Positions 51,298 through 61,161 are shown, counted from the first letter of the stretch. The stretch: 64,000 bases of DNA from Mycobacterium sp. MBM (GCA_021648845.1 JAKJHY010000011.1:62001-126000), one strand, 5' to 3'. Translations and numbers: made by a program. Notes: a model not told the origin generated them from the letters alone.

Positions 51298-52002
51298 ATG
51301 GAAAGTGGTGCCTCGACCTCGCCTCGGGTTCTCGTGGTCGACGACGACCCCGATGTACTCGCCTCGCTGGAACGTGGCCTGCGACTGTCCGGGTTCGAGG
51401 TGTCCACCGCCGTCGACGGGGCCGAAGCCCTGCGCAGTGCCACCGAGACCCGGCCGGACGCGATCGTCCTCGACATCAACATGCCGGTGCTCGACGGCGT
51501 GAGCGTGGTCACCGCGCTGCGCGCGATGGACAACGACGTTCCGGTCTGCGTGCTCTCGGCGCGCACCAGCGTCGATGACCGGGTCGCCGGGCTGGAGGCC
51601 GGCGCCGACGACTACCTGGTGAAACCGTTCGTCCTGCAGGAGTTGGTGGCCCGGGTCAAGGCGTTGTTGCGCCGGCGCGGATCGACGGCCACGTTCTCTT
51701 CGGAGACCATCTCGGTGGGCCCGCTGGAGGTCGACATCCCGGGCCGGCGCGCCCGGGTCAACGGTGCCGACGTGGACCTGACCAAACGCGAGTTCGACCT
51801 GCTGGCCGTGCTGGCCGAGCACAAGACCGCGGTGCTGTCGCGCGCCCAGTTGCTCGAACTGGTGTGGGGTTATGACTTCGCCGCGGACACCAACGTCGTC
51901 GACGTGTTCATCGGCTACCTGCGCCGCAAGCTCGAGGCGGGCGGGGCGCCCCGGCTCCTGCACACCGTGCGCGGTGTGGGCTTCGTGCTGCGAACGCAGT
52001 AG
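51298..52002 (+). CDS. prrA: Response regulator PrrA
   Basis: A 234-residue OmpR-family regulator. The receiver domain has VDDDPDVL (14-21), phospho-acceptor Asp59 ([12 protein letters not shown]) and Lys109 (DDYLVKPF). The winged helix is at about 135-232 ([39 protein letters not shown]). Long segments are nearly identical to recalled M. tuberculosis PrrA, an essential regulator of early intracellular adaptation and of respiration and nitrogen-related genes. The ATG is 46 bp after the K+ channel gene, and prrB follows 14 bp downstream in one operon. Confidence 0.95.
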   Translation: MESGASTSPRVLVVDDDPDVLASLERGLRLSGFEVSTAVDGAEALRSATETRPDAIVLDINMPVLDGVSVVTALRAMDNDVPVCVLSARTSVDDRVAGLEAGADDYLVKPFVLQELVARVKALLRRRGSTATFSSETISVGPLEVDIPGRRARVNGADVDLTKREFDLLAVLAEHKTAVLSRAQLLELVWGYDFAADTNVVDVFIGYLRRKLEAGGAPRLLHTVRGVGFVLRTQ

Positions 52003-52016
52003 TCCAGAGGCGACCC

Positions 52017-53375
52017 GTGGATCTGAACGACCGGCTGTACCGCGCGCTGGGCCTGCCCAAGCGCATCCTGTCGCTGCGCACCATCGTGGTGGCCGCGGCG
52101 CTCGGGGTGGTCACCACGGTCATCATCATCGGGACCTGGGTGTGGATCGGTATCACCAACGAGCAGTACAGCCAGCTCGACCGGCGGCTGGACTCGATCA
52201 GCAGTCTGGGCGATGTCAGCTCCCTGCTCAGCACCGCCATGAAGGACGATGCCGACGCCCCGGAGGCCGACCCCGACCTGGTCCGCACCGCACGTATCGG
52301 GAATGCCACCGTGTCGATACCCGCCGATGTCGTGCTGCCGGAGTTCCCGGACGGATTCGCCACCACCACCATCAACGGCACCGAGTACCGCGTCCGCACG
52401 TTCACCGCAGGCCAGGCCTCCATCGCTCTGGGCGCGACCCTGACCGACACCGAACGACAGATCGACAACCAACACCGCCGGGTGCTGCTCATCAGCGGCG
52501 GCGTCATCGGCGGCACCCTGGTGGTCGGCTGGGTGATCTCGGCGATCATGATCACCCCGTTCCGCCGGCTGGCCCAGCAGGCCCGGGCCATCAACGCGCA
52601 GTCCAACCCGGACGAGGTGAACGTGCGCGGAGTGTGGGAGGCCAGCGAGATCGGTGAGGCCGTCGAGGGCATGCTGGCCCGCATCGGCGACGAGCAGCAA
52701 CGCACCAAGGCCGCCCTGGAGTCGGCGCGGGATTTCGCCGCCGTCGCCTCCCATGAGCTGCGCACCCCGCTGACCGCGATGCGCACCAATCTGGAGGTGC
52801 TGGCGACGCTGGACATGCCCGAGGAGCAGCGTGCCGAGGTGCTCGGCGATGTCATCCGCACCCAGTCCCGCATCGAGGCCACCCTGTCGGCGCTGGAGCG
52901 CCTCGCCCAGGGCCAGCTGTCCACCTCGGATGACCATGCCCCCGTCGACCTCACCGAGTTGCTGGACCGCGCGGCCCATGACGCCATGCGGGTGTACCCG
53001 GATCTGGACGTCTCACTGGTGCCCGCGCCGACGGTGCTCATCCTCGGGCTGGCCGCCGGGCTGCGGCTGGCGGTCGACAACGCGATCGCCAATGCGGTCA
53101 AGCACGGTGACGCCACCCGCGTACAGCTGTCGGCGGTCAGTTCGCGTGAGGGTGTCGAGATCGCCATCGACGATGACGGCTGCGGTATCCCCGAGGAGGA
53201 ACGCACCAAGGTCTTCGAGCGCTTCTCGCGCGGTTCGACGGCATCGCACTCAGGCTCCGGACTGGGCCTCGCCCTGGTGGCGCAGCAGGCCGAGTTGCAC
53301 GGTGGCACAGCCTCGTTGGAGGCCAGCCCGCTGGGCGGGACCCGGCTGCTACTGAGGCTACCCGGCCCGCACTAG
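52017..53375 (+). CDS. prrB: Sensor histidine kinase PrrB
   Basis: A 452-residue kinase. Transmembrane helix 1 is at about 20-42, the extracytoplasmic sensor at about 45-150, helix 2 at about 158-180, then HAMP, the phospho-acceptor His near 246 (VASHELRTPLTAMRTNLE), and the ATPase domain (DNAIANAVKHGDA, IDDDGCGIPEEERTKVFERF, HSGSGLGLALVAQQ). The GTG start gives a protein close to the 446 residues of M. tuberculosis PrrB. It phosphorylates PrrA. It converges on the FKBP gene with a 7-bp gap. Confidence 0.95.
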   Translation: MDLNDRLYRALGLPKRILSLRTIVVAAALGVVTTVIIIGTWVWIGITNEQYSQLDRRLDSISSLGDVSSLLSTAMKDDADAPEADPDLVRTARIGNATVSIPADVVLPEFPDGFATTTINGTEYRVRTFTAGQASIALGATLTDTERQIDNQHRRVLLISGGVIGGTLVVGWVISAIMITPFRRLAQQARAINAQSNPDEVNVRGVWEASEIGEAVEGMLARIGDEQQRTKAALESARDFAAVASHELRTPLTAMRTNLEVLATLDMPEEQRAEVLGDVIRTQSRIEATLSALERLAQGQLSTSDDHAPVDLTELLDRAAHDAMRVYPDLDVSLVPAPTVLILGLAAGLRLAVDNAIANAVKHGDATRVQLSAVSSREGVEIAIDDDGCGIPEEERTKVFERFSRGSTASHSGSGLGLALVAQQAELHGGTASLEASPLGGTRLLLRLPGPH

Positions 53376-53382
53376 CGGCGGC

Positions 53383-53745
53383 TCAGCGCGCTGCCAGCAG
53401 GTCGATCACGAAGATGAGCGTCTTACCGGACAACTGATGTCCGCCGCCGGCCGGACCGTAGGCGAGCTCCGGCGGGATGGTGAGCTTGCGGCGCCCGCCG
53501 ACACGCATCCCGGGGATGCCGTCCTGCCACCCCTGGATCAGACCGCGCAGCGGGAACGAGATCGCTTCACCCCGGCTCCACGAGCTGTCGAACTCTTCGC
53601 CGGTGTCGTACTCGACACCCACGTAGTGCACCTGGACGGTGCCGCCGGGCACCGCCTCGGCGCCGTCGCCGACCGTCACATCCTCGATGACGAGCTCGGT
53701 GGGTGCGGGACCATCGGGAAATTCAATCTCGGGTTTCGTTGCCAC
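53383..53745 (-). CDS. FKBP-type peptidyl-prolyl cis-trans isomerase
   Basis: A 120-residue single-domain FKBP. Active-site features include VQVHYVGVEYDTGEEFDSSW, the LIQGWQDGIPGMRVGGRRKL segment and IPPELAYG (about 35-105). It catalyses proline isomerisation during protein folding and would bind FK506-type ligands. No signal peptide is present, so it is cytoplasmic. The GTG start has TACGGT 8 nt ahead and lies 32 bp from the divergent FAD gene. Confidence 0.95.
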   Translation of the reverse strand: MATKPEIEFPDGPAPTELVIEDVTVGDGAEAVPGGTVQVHYVGVEYDTGEEFDSSWSRGEAISFPLRGLIQGWQDGIPGMRVGGRRKLTIPPELAYGPAGGGHQLSGKTLIFVIDLLAAR

Positions 53746-53777
53746 GGTTTCTCACCGTAGTCGGGCAGACTGGGTTT

Positions 53778-55334
53778 GTGGCTCCAGACCAAGACATCGT
53801 GATCGTCGGGGGTGGGCACAACGGGCTCGTGGCGGCGGCGTACCTGGCCCGGGCGGGTCGGCGGGTCACGCTGTTGGAGCGACTGGACCATGTCGGTGGC
53901 GCCGCGGTGTCCGCGCATGCATTCGACGGTGTGGACGCTCGGCTGTCCCGGTACTCCTATCTGGTCAGCCTGTTGCCGCGCCGCATCGTCGACGATCTCG
54001 GCGCGCGAGTCCGGTTGGCTCGACGACGTTACTCGTCCTACACACCGGATCCGACCAACCGCGGGGCGACCGGTTTGTTGATCGGGCCGCGAAACACGTT
54101 CGCGGCCATCGGGGCAGCCGACGACGAAGCCCGGTTTCACGAGTTCTACCGGCGCGCGCGACTGGTGACCGGCGCGCTGTGGCCGACGTTGATGTCCCCG
54201 CTGAGTACCCGCACGGCCATCCACGACCGGGTGACCGCCGCGGATGATCCGGCCGCCGCGGCCGCCTGGCAGGCGTTGATCGAGACGCCGATCGGGCACA
54301 CGGTCGCCGCGGCGGTGCGCAACGATCTGGTGCGTGGGGTGATCGCCACCGACGCGCTGATCGGGACGTTCGCCGCCACCGACGATCCGTCGCTGGCACA
54401 GAACGTCTGTCTGCTCTATCACCTGCTCGGCGGCGGTACCGGCGAATGGGAGGTGCCGGTCGGCGGAATGGGCGCGGTCACCGGCGCGTTGAGCGCGGCG
54501 GCCTGCGGGTTCGGTGCCGACATCATCACCGGTGCGGAGGTCTACGCGATCAGCCCAGACGGTGACGTCCGCTACCGCGCTCGCGGTGACGAACACACCA
54601 TCCACGGCAGACATGTGCTGGCCGGTGTGACCCCCGCGGTGCTCTCTCGCCTGCTCGGTGAACCGGAGCCCGCGATCGCGCCGGGCGCACAGATCAAGAT
54701 CAACCTGGTGCTCAAGCGGTTGCCCCGGCTTCGCGATCAGTGGGTCGGTCCGGAGCAGGCGTTCGCCGGGACCTTCCATATCAACGAGACGCTGCGCCAA
54801 CTGGACAGCGCCTACGCCGACGCGTCGGCGGGGGTGCTTCCCGATCCGCTGCCATGCGAGGTCTACTGCCACTCGCTGACCGATCCCAGCATCCTGTCCG
54901 AGCAGTTGCGCCGTAGTGGCGCGCACACCATGACCGTGTTCGGATTGCACACCCCGCACAACCTGCTCGCGGACATCGACCCGGACACCGCCCGCATCAA
55001 ACTCGCCGCCGCGGCCCTGCACTCATTGAATTCGGTGCTCGCAGAACCGATCCAGGATGTCGTGCTGCAGGGCCCGGACGGGCGGCCGTGCGTCGAGGCC
55101 AAGACCACGACCGACCTGGAGCATGCGTTGGGCATGACCGCCGGCAATATCTTCCACGGCGCACTGGCCTGGCCGTTCGCCGAGGACGACGAGGAGCTGG
55201 ACACTCCGGCGCGGCGCTGGGGGGTATCCACCGACCACGAAGCCATCATGCTGTGTGGCTCGGGAGCCCGCCGTGGTGGCGCGGTGTCCGGCATTGGCGG
55301 ACACAACGCGGCGATGGCCGTGCTGGAGAGCTGA
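53778..55334 (+). CDS. FAD-dependent oxidoreductase, phytoene-desaturase/PYROXD2-like (Rv0897c-like)
   Basis: A 518-residue flavoprotein. The FAD fingerprint IVIVGGGHNGLVAAAYLARA is at residues 7-26, followed by LLERLDHVGGAA; the C-terminal FAD segment is MLCGSGARRGGAVSGIGGHNAA near 490-511. HNG and the C-terminal GHNAA are typical of the phytoene desaturase/PYROXD2-type branch rather than of carotenoid synthesis proper. GTG 53778 is chosen because the fingerprint then begins at residue 7. A second member of the same family is encoded at 57122. Substrate unknown; sequence and position suit Rv0897c, which follows the prrAB region in M. tuberculosis. Confidence 0.85.
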   Translation: MAPDQDIVIVGGGHNGLVAAAYLARAGRRVTLLERLDHVGGAAVSAHAFDGVDARLSRYSYLVSLLPRRIVDDLGARVRLARRRYSSYTPDPTNRGATGLLIGPRNTFAAIGAADDEARFHEFYRRARLVTGALWPTLMSPLSTRTAIHDRVTAADDPAAAAAWQALIETPIGHTVAAAVRNDLVRGVIATDALIGTFAATDDPSLAQNVCLLYHLLGGGTGEWEVPVGGMGAVTGALSAAACGFGADIITGAEVYAISPDGDVRYRARGDEHTIHGRHVLAGVTPAVLSRLLGEPEPAIAPGAQIKINLVLKRLPRLRDQWVGPEQAFAGTFHINETLRQLDSAYADASAGVLPDPLPCEVYCHSLTDPSILSEQLRRSGAHTMTVFGLHTPHNLLADIDPDTARIKLAAAALHSLNSVLAEPIQDVVLQGPDGRPCVEAKTTTDLEHALGMTAGNIFHGALAWPFAEDDEELDTPARRWGVSTDHEAIMLCGSGARRGGAVSGIGGHNAAMAVLES

Positions 55335-55385
55335 CAGGCGGGGGCTCAGTTCATCATCGGACTGAACGCCGACGCGGCGAGCGGG

Positions 55386-57125
55386 TCACCACCCGCCGAC
55401 CCAGCCCTCGAAGATCGCATCCGGTTCGTCCTCGGGATGTTGTGAGCGCCCGACCAGGAAGTCGAAGTCGCACCCCTTGTCGGCCTGCAGGACCCGGTCG
55501 ACGTACATGGCCGAGTAACCGCGGGCGGGACCCGGTCTCGGTGGCGGGAGTGTGGCTCGCCGAGCATCGAGCTCGGCATCCGGCACCAGGACGTCGAGGG
55601 TGCCGCGGTGCGCGTCCAGGACGATCACATCGCCGTCGCGTACCAGCCCCAGCGGACCGCCTGCCGCCGACTCCGGGCTGACGTGCAGAACACAGGTGCC
55701 GTAGGCGGTTCCGCTCATCCTGGCATCGGAGATGCGCACCATGTCGGTGACGCCCTGCTTCAGCAGCTTGCTGGGGATCGGTAATTGCCCCCACTCGGGC
55801 ATACCGGGGGCGCCGCGCGGTCCGGCCGACCGCAGCACCAGGACCGAATCCGGCGTGACCCGCAGGTCCGGGTCGTCGTAACGGGCCATCATGTCCCGCA
55901 TGTTGTCGAAGACGACGGCGGGCCCTCGATGGACCAAGAGTTCAGGGGTGGCCGCGCTGCATTTGATCACCGCACCGTCGGGTGCCAGGTTGCCCCGCAC
56001 CACGGCCAGTCCGTTGGGGGGTTGAAAGGGTGTCGACAATGCGGCGATGACAGCCGGGTCGGTGGCCGCTGCGGCGGGCAGGTTGTCGGCGACGGTCTTT
56101 CCCGTCACCGTCAAGGCGTCGGTGTGCAGCAACGACTCCGCCGCCTTCATGACCGCCGGGATCCCGCCGGCGTGGAAGACCTGCTCGACGAGATGTTCAC
56201 CGGCCGGACGGATATTGACCAGCAACGGCGTGCGCGCGGACAGCTCGTGAAACCGGTCCAGTGTCAGCGGCACCCCGGCCCGTCCGGCGATGGCCAGCAG
56301 GTGCACGATCGCATTGGTGGACCCGCCGACCGCCAGCATCAGCGTGATGGCGTTGTCGAATGCCTCCGGCGTCAGAATGTGCGACGGCCGCAGCCCTTCG
56401 AGGGCGAGTCCGACGGCGCGGGCCCCGCATTCCTCGGCCACGTGTAGCCGCCGGGAATCCATCGCGGGTACCGCTGCGGTGCCCGGCAGCGTCATCCCCA
56501 GACCTTCGACGATGGTGGCCATGGTGGAGGCCGTGCCCATCTCGGGGCAGTGCCCCCGTGACGGGCCGGCCGCTCCCTCCAGGCGCTCGTAGTCGGCCAT
56601 CGACATCCGCCCGGCCCGGACATCGTCGATGTACTCCCAGAGGTCCGTCCCGACTCCGAGTTGCTTGCCGTTGAAGACCGCCGGGGCGGCGGGCCCGCCG
56701 GTCAGCACGATGGCGGGGACGTCGGCGCTGGCCGCCCCCATCAGCTGCGCGGGAACGGTCTTGTCACAGCCGCCGAGCAACACGACCGCATCGAAAGGGT
56801 AAGCGCGGATGGACTCTTCGACGTCCATTGCCATCAGGTTGCGGAACAGCATGGTGGTGGGCTTCATCAGCTGTTCACCGAGGGAGATGGTGGGAAACTC
56901 CAGGGGGAATCCGCCCGCCGCGAGCACCCCCCGTCGCACCGAGTCGGCCATCCCGCGGAAATGCATGTTGCAGTTGACGACCTCCGACCACGAGTTGCAG
57001 ATCCCCACGATCGGCTTGCCTTCGAACGCCATCCGGGAGAACCCGGACGCCCGCATGGCCGACCGGTGCACGAACCCCGGAACATTCTGCCCGGCAAACC
57101 ATTTGGCGCTGCGTAACGGACTCAT
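55386..57125 (-). CDS. IlvD/Edd-family dehydratase (sugar-acid dehydratase-like)
   Basis: A 579-residue dehydratase with an iron-sulfur cluster. The three cluster cysteines are Cys43 (GICNSWSE), Cys120 (LLGGCDKTVPAQLMG) and Cys193 (GHCPEMGTAS), as in L-arabinonate and related aldonate dehydratases of the IlvD/EDD family. The RAGPRGAPGMPEWG-like segment (RSAGPRGAPGMPEWGQLPIP) is near 470. It would remove water from a 2,3-dihydroxy acid. True IlvD of branched-chain amino acid synthesis has a different C-terminus, so a catabolic role is likelier. ATG 57125 overlaps the stop of the FAD gene by 4 nt; the long frame extending into that gene is not used. Confidence 0.88.
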   Translation of the reverse strand: MSPLRSAKWFAGQNVPGFVHRSAMRASGFSRMAFEGKPIVGICNSWSEVVNCNMHFRGMADSVRRGVLAAGGFPLEFPTISLGEQLMKPTTMLFRNLMAMDVEESIRAYPFDAVVLLGGCDKTVPAQLMGAASADVPAIVLTGGPAAPAVFNGKQLGVGTDLWEYIDDVRAGRMSMADYERLEGAAGPSRGHCPEMGTASTMATIVEGLGMTLPGTAAVPAMDSRRLHVAEECGARAVGLALEGLRPSHILTPEAFDNAITLMLAVGGSTNAIVHLLAIAGRAGVPLTLDRFHELSARTPLLVNIRPAGEHLVEQVFHAGGIPAVMKAAESLLHTDALTVTGKTVADNLPAAAATDPAVIAALSTPFQPPNGLAVVRGNLAPDGAVIKCSAATPELLVHRGPAVVFDNMRDMMARYDDPDLRVTPDSVLVLRSAGPRGAPGMPEWGQLPIPSKLLKQGVTDMVRISDARMSGTAYGTCVLHVSPESAAGGPLGLVRDGDVIVLDAHRGTLDVLVPDAELDARRATLPPPRPGPARGYSAMYVDRVLQADKGCDFDFLVGRSQHPEDEPDAIFEGWVGGW

Positions 57126-58837
57126 CGGACGCGGGCGGCGTATGCAGTGATCTTGCGCAGCGCAGGCTGGCGGGCAGCCTGGTAGCCGAACCAGCGGCCC
57201 GGCCTGGTGGACATCAGGGCGCCGACGGTTCGCTGCTGCCACGGCGCCCTGGCCCCCGCCGCCCGCAGCGACGTCACCGGAGCCACGCCCTCGGCGTCGG
57301 CCAGCGCCGCCTTGGCGGCGTTGTGTCCGTTGGCCCCCATCACACCGCCGCCCGGGTGGGTGCCGGAACCGCACAGATAGTAATTGCGCACCGGGGTGCG
57401 GTAATCCGCCAACTCCGGGATGGGGCGGGCACCGAACAACTGGTCCAGCATCATGCTGCCGTGGAAGATGTTGCCGTCGGTGATCAGGTACTCGTTGTGC
57501 AGGTCGTCGGGAGTGATGATCACCCGGTCGAGGATGTGTTCGCGCAGATTCGGGGCATAGCTGAACAGGTCTTCGAGCACCAGGTCGGCCCACTTCTCCT
57601 TCTCGGCGGCCCAGGTGGTGCCGGTGAGTTCGGAAGGCAGCTGCTGGATGCCGAGGGTCATGGTGTGCAAACCCGCGGGGGCCAGCGTGTCGTCGGTGAC
57701 CGACTGGGTGACGGCCTCGATGACGAAGGTGCCGGGGAAGGTCCCCCGACGTTGCGCCTCGTAGGCCTGCTCGAACGCCTCCCGGCTGGGCCCGAGCAGC
57801 TGGTGTCCGTGGTGCTGCGGGCCTTCCGATGCGTCGGAGAATGGAAGGTATTGCGGCAGTTCGTCGATCAAGAGGTGGATCCGCGCCATCGAGCCGCGGG
57901 TGTCGATGTTCTGCACATCACGCACCAGTTTCGCGGGCAGCACGCCGCGCTCGAGCAGCTCCAGCAGCGAGCGCTTGGGATCGGCGTTGGAGAACACCTG
58001 TGCCGCGGTGATCACCGAACCGTCCCGCAGGCGGACCCCGGTGGCCACACCACGCTCGACCATCACCTTGTCCACCGGGGCCGAGGTCCGGATGGTGGCT
58101 CCGTGGGCCCGGGCGGACGCGGCGAGCGCCTCGCTGATGGCGCCCATGCCACCACGAGCCAGGCCGAACTGTCCGAAGTTGCCGTTGAATTCCCCCCAGG
58201 AGTGGTGGCCGTAGGTGTAGGCGGTGCCCGGTGTCGAGGGCCCGCCGAAGATGGACACCATCCCGAAGAAGGTGAGCATGCTCTTGAGCCGCTCGTCCTC
58301 GAAGTAGCGGTCCAGCAGATCGCGAACCGACAACAGGGTGAATTCGTCGAACAGGGTCTGCTCGCCGGCTGCTTCGAAGGCCGCGAACACCTCGGAACGC
58401 TCCGGGGGCGGTTTCAGCAGATACGGCGTGACCAGGCCGGCAAACCGCTGCAATCGCACCCCGAAATCGAGGAACGCCTGGGCGTCCTTCTTGTTGAGCT
58501 TCTCGAGTTCGCGCAGCGTGCGGTCGGTCTCCTTCCACATGGTGAAGGAGCTGCCATCGCGGAACAGACTGAACGACAAAGCATCACCCTGGTAGAGCTC
58601 CAGGCCGTACTTGGCCAACTCCAGTTCGGCGATGATCTCGGGACGCAGCAGGCCGGCGATGAAGGCGCACGACGACCATTTCGAGCCCGGGATCAGCTCC
58701 TCGGTGACGCAGGCGCCGCCCACCAGGTCGCGCGCTTCCAGAACCAGCACCGTCTTGCCGGCGCGGGCCAGGTAGTTGGCGGTGACGAGGCCATTGTGGC
58801 CGGCGCCAATTATGACGGCGTCATAGTGAGTAGGCAT
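57122..58837 (-). CDS. FAD-dependent oxidoreductase, PYROXD2/phytoene-desaturase-like
   Basis: A 571-residue flavoprotein. The FAD fingerprint is YDAVIIGAGHNGLVTANYLA (5-24) with VLEARDLVGGACVTEELIPG; the C-terminal segment NYYLCGSGTHPGGGVMGANG and HNAAK closes the FAD site near 505-530. The start ATG is inside the end of the small upstream gene (17-nt overlap), but GAGGAG sits 5 nt before it, so the overlap is credible. It is a paralog of the protein at 53778. Being between a dehydratase and an aldehyde dehydrogenase it may oxidise an amine or a CH-CH bond of a catabolic intermediate. Confidence 0.87.
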   Translation of the reverse strand: MPTHYDAVIIGAGHNGLVTANYLARAGKTVLVLEARDLVGGACVTEELIPGSKWSSCAFIAGLLRPEIIAELELAKYGLELYQGDALSFSLFRDGSSFTMWKETDRTLRELEKLNKKDAQAFLDFGVRLQRFAGLVTPYLLKPPPERSEVFAAFEAAGEQTLFDEFTLLSVRDLLDRYFEDERLKSMLTFFGMVSIFGGPSTPGTAYTYGHHSWGEFNGNFGQFGLARGGMGAISEALAASARAHGATIRTSAPVDKVMVERGVATGVRLRDGSVITAAQVFSNADPKRSLLELLERGVLPAKLVRDVQNIDTRGSMARIHLLIDELPQYLPFSDASEGPQHHGHQLLGPSREAFEQAYEAQRRGTFPGTFVIEAVTQSVTDDTLAPAGLHTMTLGIQQLPSELTGTTWAAEKEKWADLVLEDLFSYAPNLREHILDRVIITPDDLHNEYLITDGNIFHGSMMLDQLFGARPIPELADYRTPVRNYYLCGSGTHPGGGVMGANGHNAAKAALADAEGVAPVTSLRAAGARAPWQQRTVGALMSTRPGRWFGYQAARQPALRKITAYAARVR

Positions 58838-59144
58838 CGGAACTCCTCAGTGGAAAATGGCGGGTGAAGACTGTGCTGACGCTGCCCGGTTCCACGAGCT
58901 CGTCGAAGCGTGCGACGACGGGCTTGAGTTCGGGTGCGTTGTCGCGCACCTGCTCCCAGTCGGGCCAGGAGGTCACCGTCATCACTTCGACGACCACACC
59001 GTCGTCGGAGAGGTAGAGCTCGAACCCCAGCACTTCGTCGAACGCCAGGCACACCGGGCGGTCGAGCTCGGTGGAGAACTTCTCGAACTCGGCGGGACTG
59101 ACTCCGGTGCGCAGCCGGAACGTGTTGATGGCACTCACGGTCAT
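58821..59144 (-). CDS. Small dimeric alpha/beta-barrel (ABM/RedY-like) protein
   Basis: A 107-residue protein whose predicted pattern (strand TVSAINTFRLR, helix SPAEFEKFSTELDRPV, strand GFELYLSD, strand VVEVMTVTSWPDWEQVRD) fits the ferredoxin-like dimeric barrel family that includes antibiotic biosynthesis monooxygenases and RedY. No cofactor residues are recognisable. It may be a small enzyme or binding protein for the same pathway. It lies between the aldehyde dehydrogenase and the FAD enzyme, with its stop overlapping the latter by 17 nt. Confidence 0.65.
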   Translation of the reverse strand: MTVSAINTFRLRTGVSPAEFEKFSTELDRPVCLAFDEVLGFELYLSDDGVVVEVMTVTSWPDWEQVRDNAPELKPVVARFDELVEPGSVSTVFTRHFPLRSSDAYSL

Positions 59145-59145
59145 G

Positions 59146-60582
59146 TCAGGCGCTCTCCCGGTTGATCATCACGTGCTTGATCTCGGTGTACTCCTCCAGC
59201 GCGTACACCGACATGTCCTTGCCGTTGCCGGACTGCTTGAAGCCGCCGTGCGGCATCTCGGGCGTGACTGGCAGGTGGTCGTTGACCCACACGGTGCCGA
59301 ACTGCAGATCGCTCGCCGCGGTCATGGCCCGCCCGATGTCCTGGGTGAACACCGAAGCGGCCAAGCCGTATTCGGTGTCGTTGGCCCAGGCGATCACGTC
59401 GTCGTTGTCGCCGAACCTCGTCACCGAGGTGACGGGGCCGAAGACCTCGGTGTTGACGATCTCGTCGCCCTGACGGGCGCCGACCACCACGGTAGGGGCG
59501 GTATAGAAGCCGGTGCCGGGGTTGTCACCCTGGATCAGCTCGGTGTGTCCGGTGGCTATCGCGCGGGCCACGAATCCCTCCACGCGGTCTCGGTGTTCGG
59601 CGGTGATGACCGGTCCCATGGCAGTGCTCTCCTGCGCGATGTCACCGAGATCGAGTTCCTTGACCGCCTTTTCCAGACCCGAGACCAGGTCGTCGTGCAC
59701 GCTGTCGTGGACGTAGATGCGCGAGGCCGCCATACAGTCCTGACCGGAGTTGCAGAATGCGCCTTCCATGATCTTGGCGACGGTGAGTGCCATGTCGGCG
59801 TCCGGGTACACCAGCACCGGCGCCTTGCCGCCGAGTTCGAGGTGCAACCGCTTGAGGTTGGAGTCGGCCGAGGCGCGCATGAGCGCACGGCCGGTGTCGA
59901 CGGAACCGGTGAGCGAGGACATCCGTACCAAGGGGTGCGAGACCAGCCGGGCACCGACATCCTCGCCGTCGCCGGTGATGACGTTGAACACGCCGGCCGG
60001 GAACAGGTCCGCGGCGAGTTCGGCAAGCCGCAGGACCGAGAACGGCGTGTGTTCGGAAGGCTTGAGCACCAAGGTGTTTCCGGTAAGCAGCGCCGGCGAG
60101 ATTTTCCAGATCGCCATCAGCAGCGGGTAATTCCAGGGTGCCACCGATCCGACCACACCCAGGGGGTCGCGTCGGATGATGCTGGTCTTGCCGGCGACGT
60201 ACTCGCCGGCGGCGCGGCCCTCCAGGGTGCGGGCGGCACCGGCGAAGAAGCGGAGGTGATCGGGAATCATCTCCATTTCCTCCAGCGCGAGACCGATCGG
60301 CTTGCCGACGTTGCGGGACTCGATCTCGGCGAGGGTGCGGGCGTCGTCCTCGATGCGGTCGGCGAGCTTGAGGTAGGCGCGGGCACGTTCACCGACGGGG
60401 GTGCGTGCCCAGTCCGGGAAGGCCTCGGCAGCGGCGGCAACAGCCTTGTCGACGTCGGCGGTGGTGCCGTGGGCCATCTCGGCGAAAGCTTCACCGGTGG
60501 CGGGAGCGGGGATGGGCACCGTGGCGCCCCCGGTCGCGGCGGTCCAATTGCCGGCTACGAACATCTTGTCGTGAAAGGTCAT
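59146..60582 (-). CDS. NAD(P)-dependent aldehyde dehydrogenase (aminobutyraldehyde type)
   Basis: A 478-residue aldehyde dehydrogenase. The active-site Glu is in [10 protein letters not shown] (near 247) and the catalytic Cys in [12 protein letters not shown] (near 282); the NAD-binding [20 protein letters not shown] is near 145. The sequence most resembles gamma-aminobutyraldehyde/betaine aldehyde dehydrogenases that oxidise omega-amino-aldehydes to acids. It lies 13 bp after a TetR gene and 1 bp before the small barrel gene, in one operon. This fits degradation of an amine taken up by the nearby APC permease. Confidence 0.9.
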   Translation of the reverse strand: MTFHDKMFVAGNWTAATGGATVPIPAPATGEAFAEMAHGTTADVDKAVAAAAEAFPDWARTPVGERARAYLKLADRIEDDARTLAEIESRNVGKPIGLALEEMEMIPDHLRFFAGAARTLEGRAAGEYVAGKTSIIRRDPLGVVGSVAPWNYPLLMAIWKISPALLTGNTLVLKPSEHTPFSVLRLAELAADLFPAGVFNVITGDGEDVGARLVSHPLVRMSSLTGSVDTGRALMRASADSNLKRLHLELGGKAPVLVYPDADMALTVAKIMEGAFCNSGQDCMAASRIYVHDSVHDDLVSGLEKAVKELDLGDIAQESTAMGPVITAEHRDRVEGFVARAIATGHTELIQGDNPGTGFYTAPTVVVGARQGDEIVNTEVFGPVTSVTRFGDNDDVIAWANDTEYGLAASVFTQDIGRAMTAASDLQFGTVWVNDHLPVTPEMPHGGFKQSGNGKDMSVYALEEYTEIKHVMINRESA

Positions 60583-60594
60583 GATGGCTCCAGT

Positions 60595-61161
60595 TCAGGT
60601 CGGGCCGGGGTTGGCGGCCGTGGTCAGCAGGGCGCGTACCGCGTCCTTCGAAATCGGTTGTTGAGCAATGGACATGTGCACCATCAGGCCCTCGACCACG
60701 ACGTCGAGCAGGCGGGCGGTGGCGCGGTCGAAGTGGTGGGCCAGGGCGTCCTCGGCCCGCTCCATCCACTCCTGCGTGATGCGCTTGGTATCGGCTCTGC
60801 GCACCGCGTCGCCGTACAGTTCGAAGGTGACGGCGAGTTCGTGGGGGTTGGCGGCGAGATCGTCGGTGATGGCTAGGACGATGCACTCGACCAGGTCTGA
60901 CTCCGAATCGCAGGCCGCCAGCCGGTTTTCGAAGCGGGTGGCCAACTTGTCGACGTGCGTCCGGAAGGCGAGCTGCACGATGTCGTCGAGTGTCTTGAAG
61001 TGGTAGGTGATGGAACCGAGTGGAACGTCAGCGGCTTCGCCGATGGCGCGGTGGGTGATGCCCGCGACTCCATCGCGAGCCAATACCGCCAGCGCCGATT
61101 CCACGATGCGCTCCTTTCTGTCGGGGTCGTGACGACGAGCGCGCCGGGGAGCCGTGGTCAT
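60595..61161 (-). CDS. TetR-family transcriptional regulator
   Basis: A 188-residue regulator with helix-turn-helix at about 14-60 (RIVESALAVLARDGVAGITHR, then VPLGSITYHFKTLDDIVQLA). The GSITYHF recognition helix is typical of the family branch that controls amine and fatty-acid genes. ATG 61161 is supported by AAGGAGGG 8 nt ahead; a 16-residue longer frame covers that site. It is first in the operon with the aldehyde dehydrogenase and likely represses it and the permease. GTACGT-N16-ACGTAC (61188-61215) upstream is a candidate operator. Confidence 0.9.
   Translation of the reverse strand: MTTAPRRARRHDPDRKERIVESALAVLARDGVAGITHRAIGEAADVPLGSITYHFKTLDDIVQLAFRTHVDKLATRFENRLAACDSESDLVECIVLAITDDLAANPHELAVTFELYGDAVRRADTKRITQEWMERAEDALAHHFDRATARLLDVVVEGLMVHMSIAQQPISKDAVRALLTTAANPGPT

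Noticed and set aside
55335..55385. Terminator between the convergent FAD and dehydratase genes
   Set aside because: Only a 5-bp GTTCA/TGAAC pairing around a long loop is present, too weak to list.
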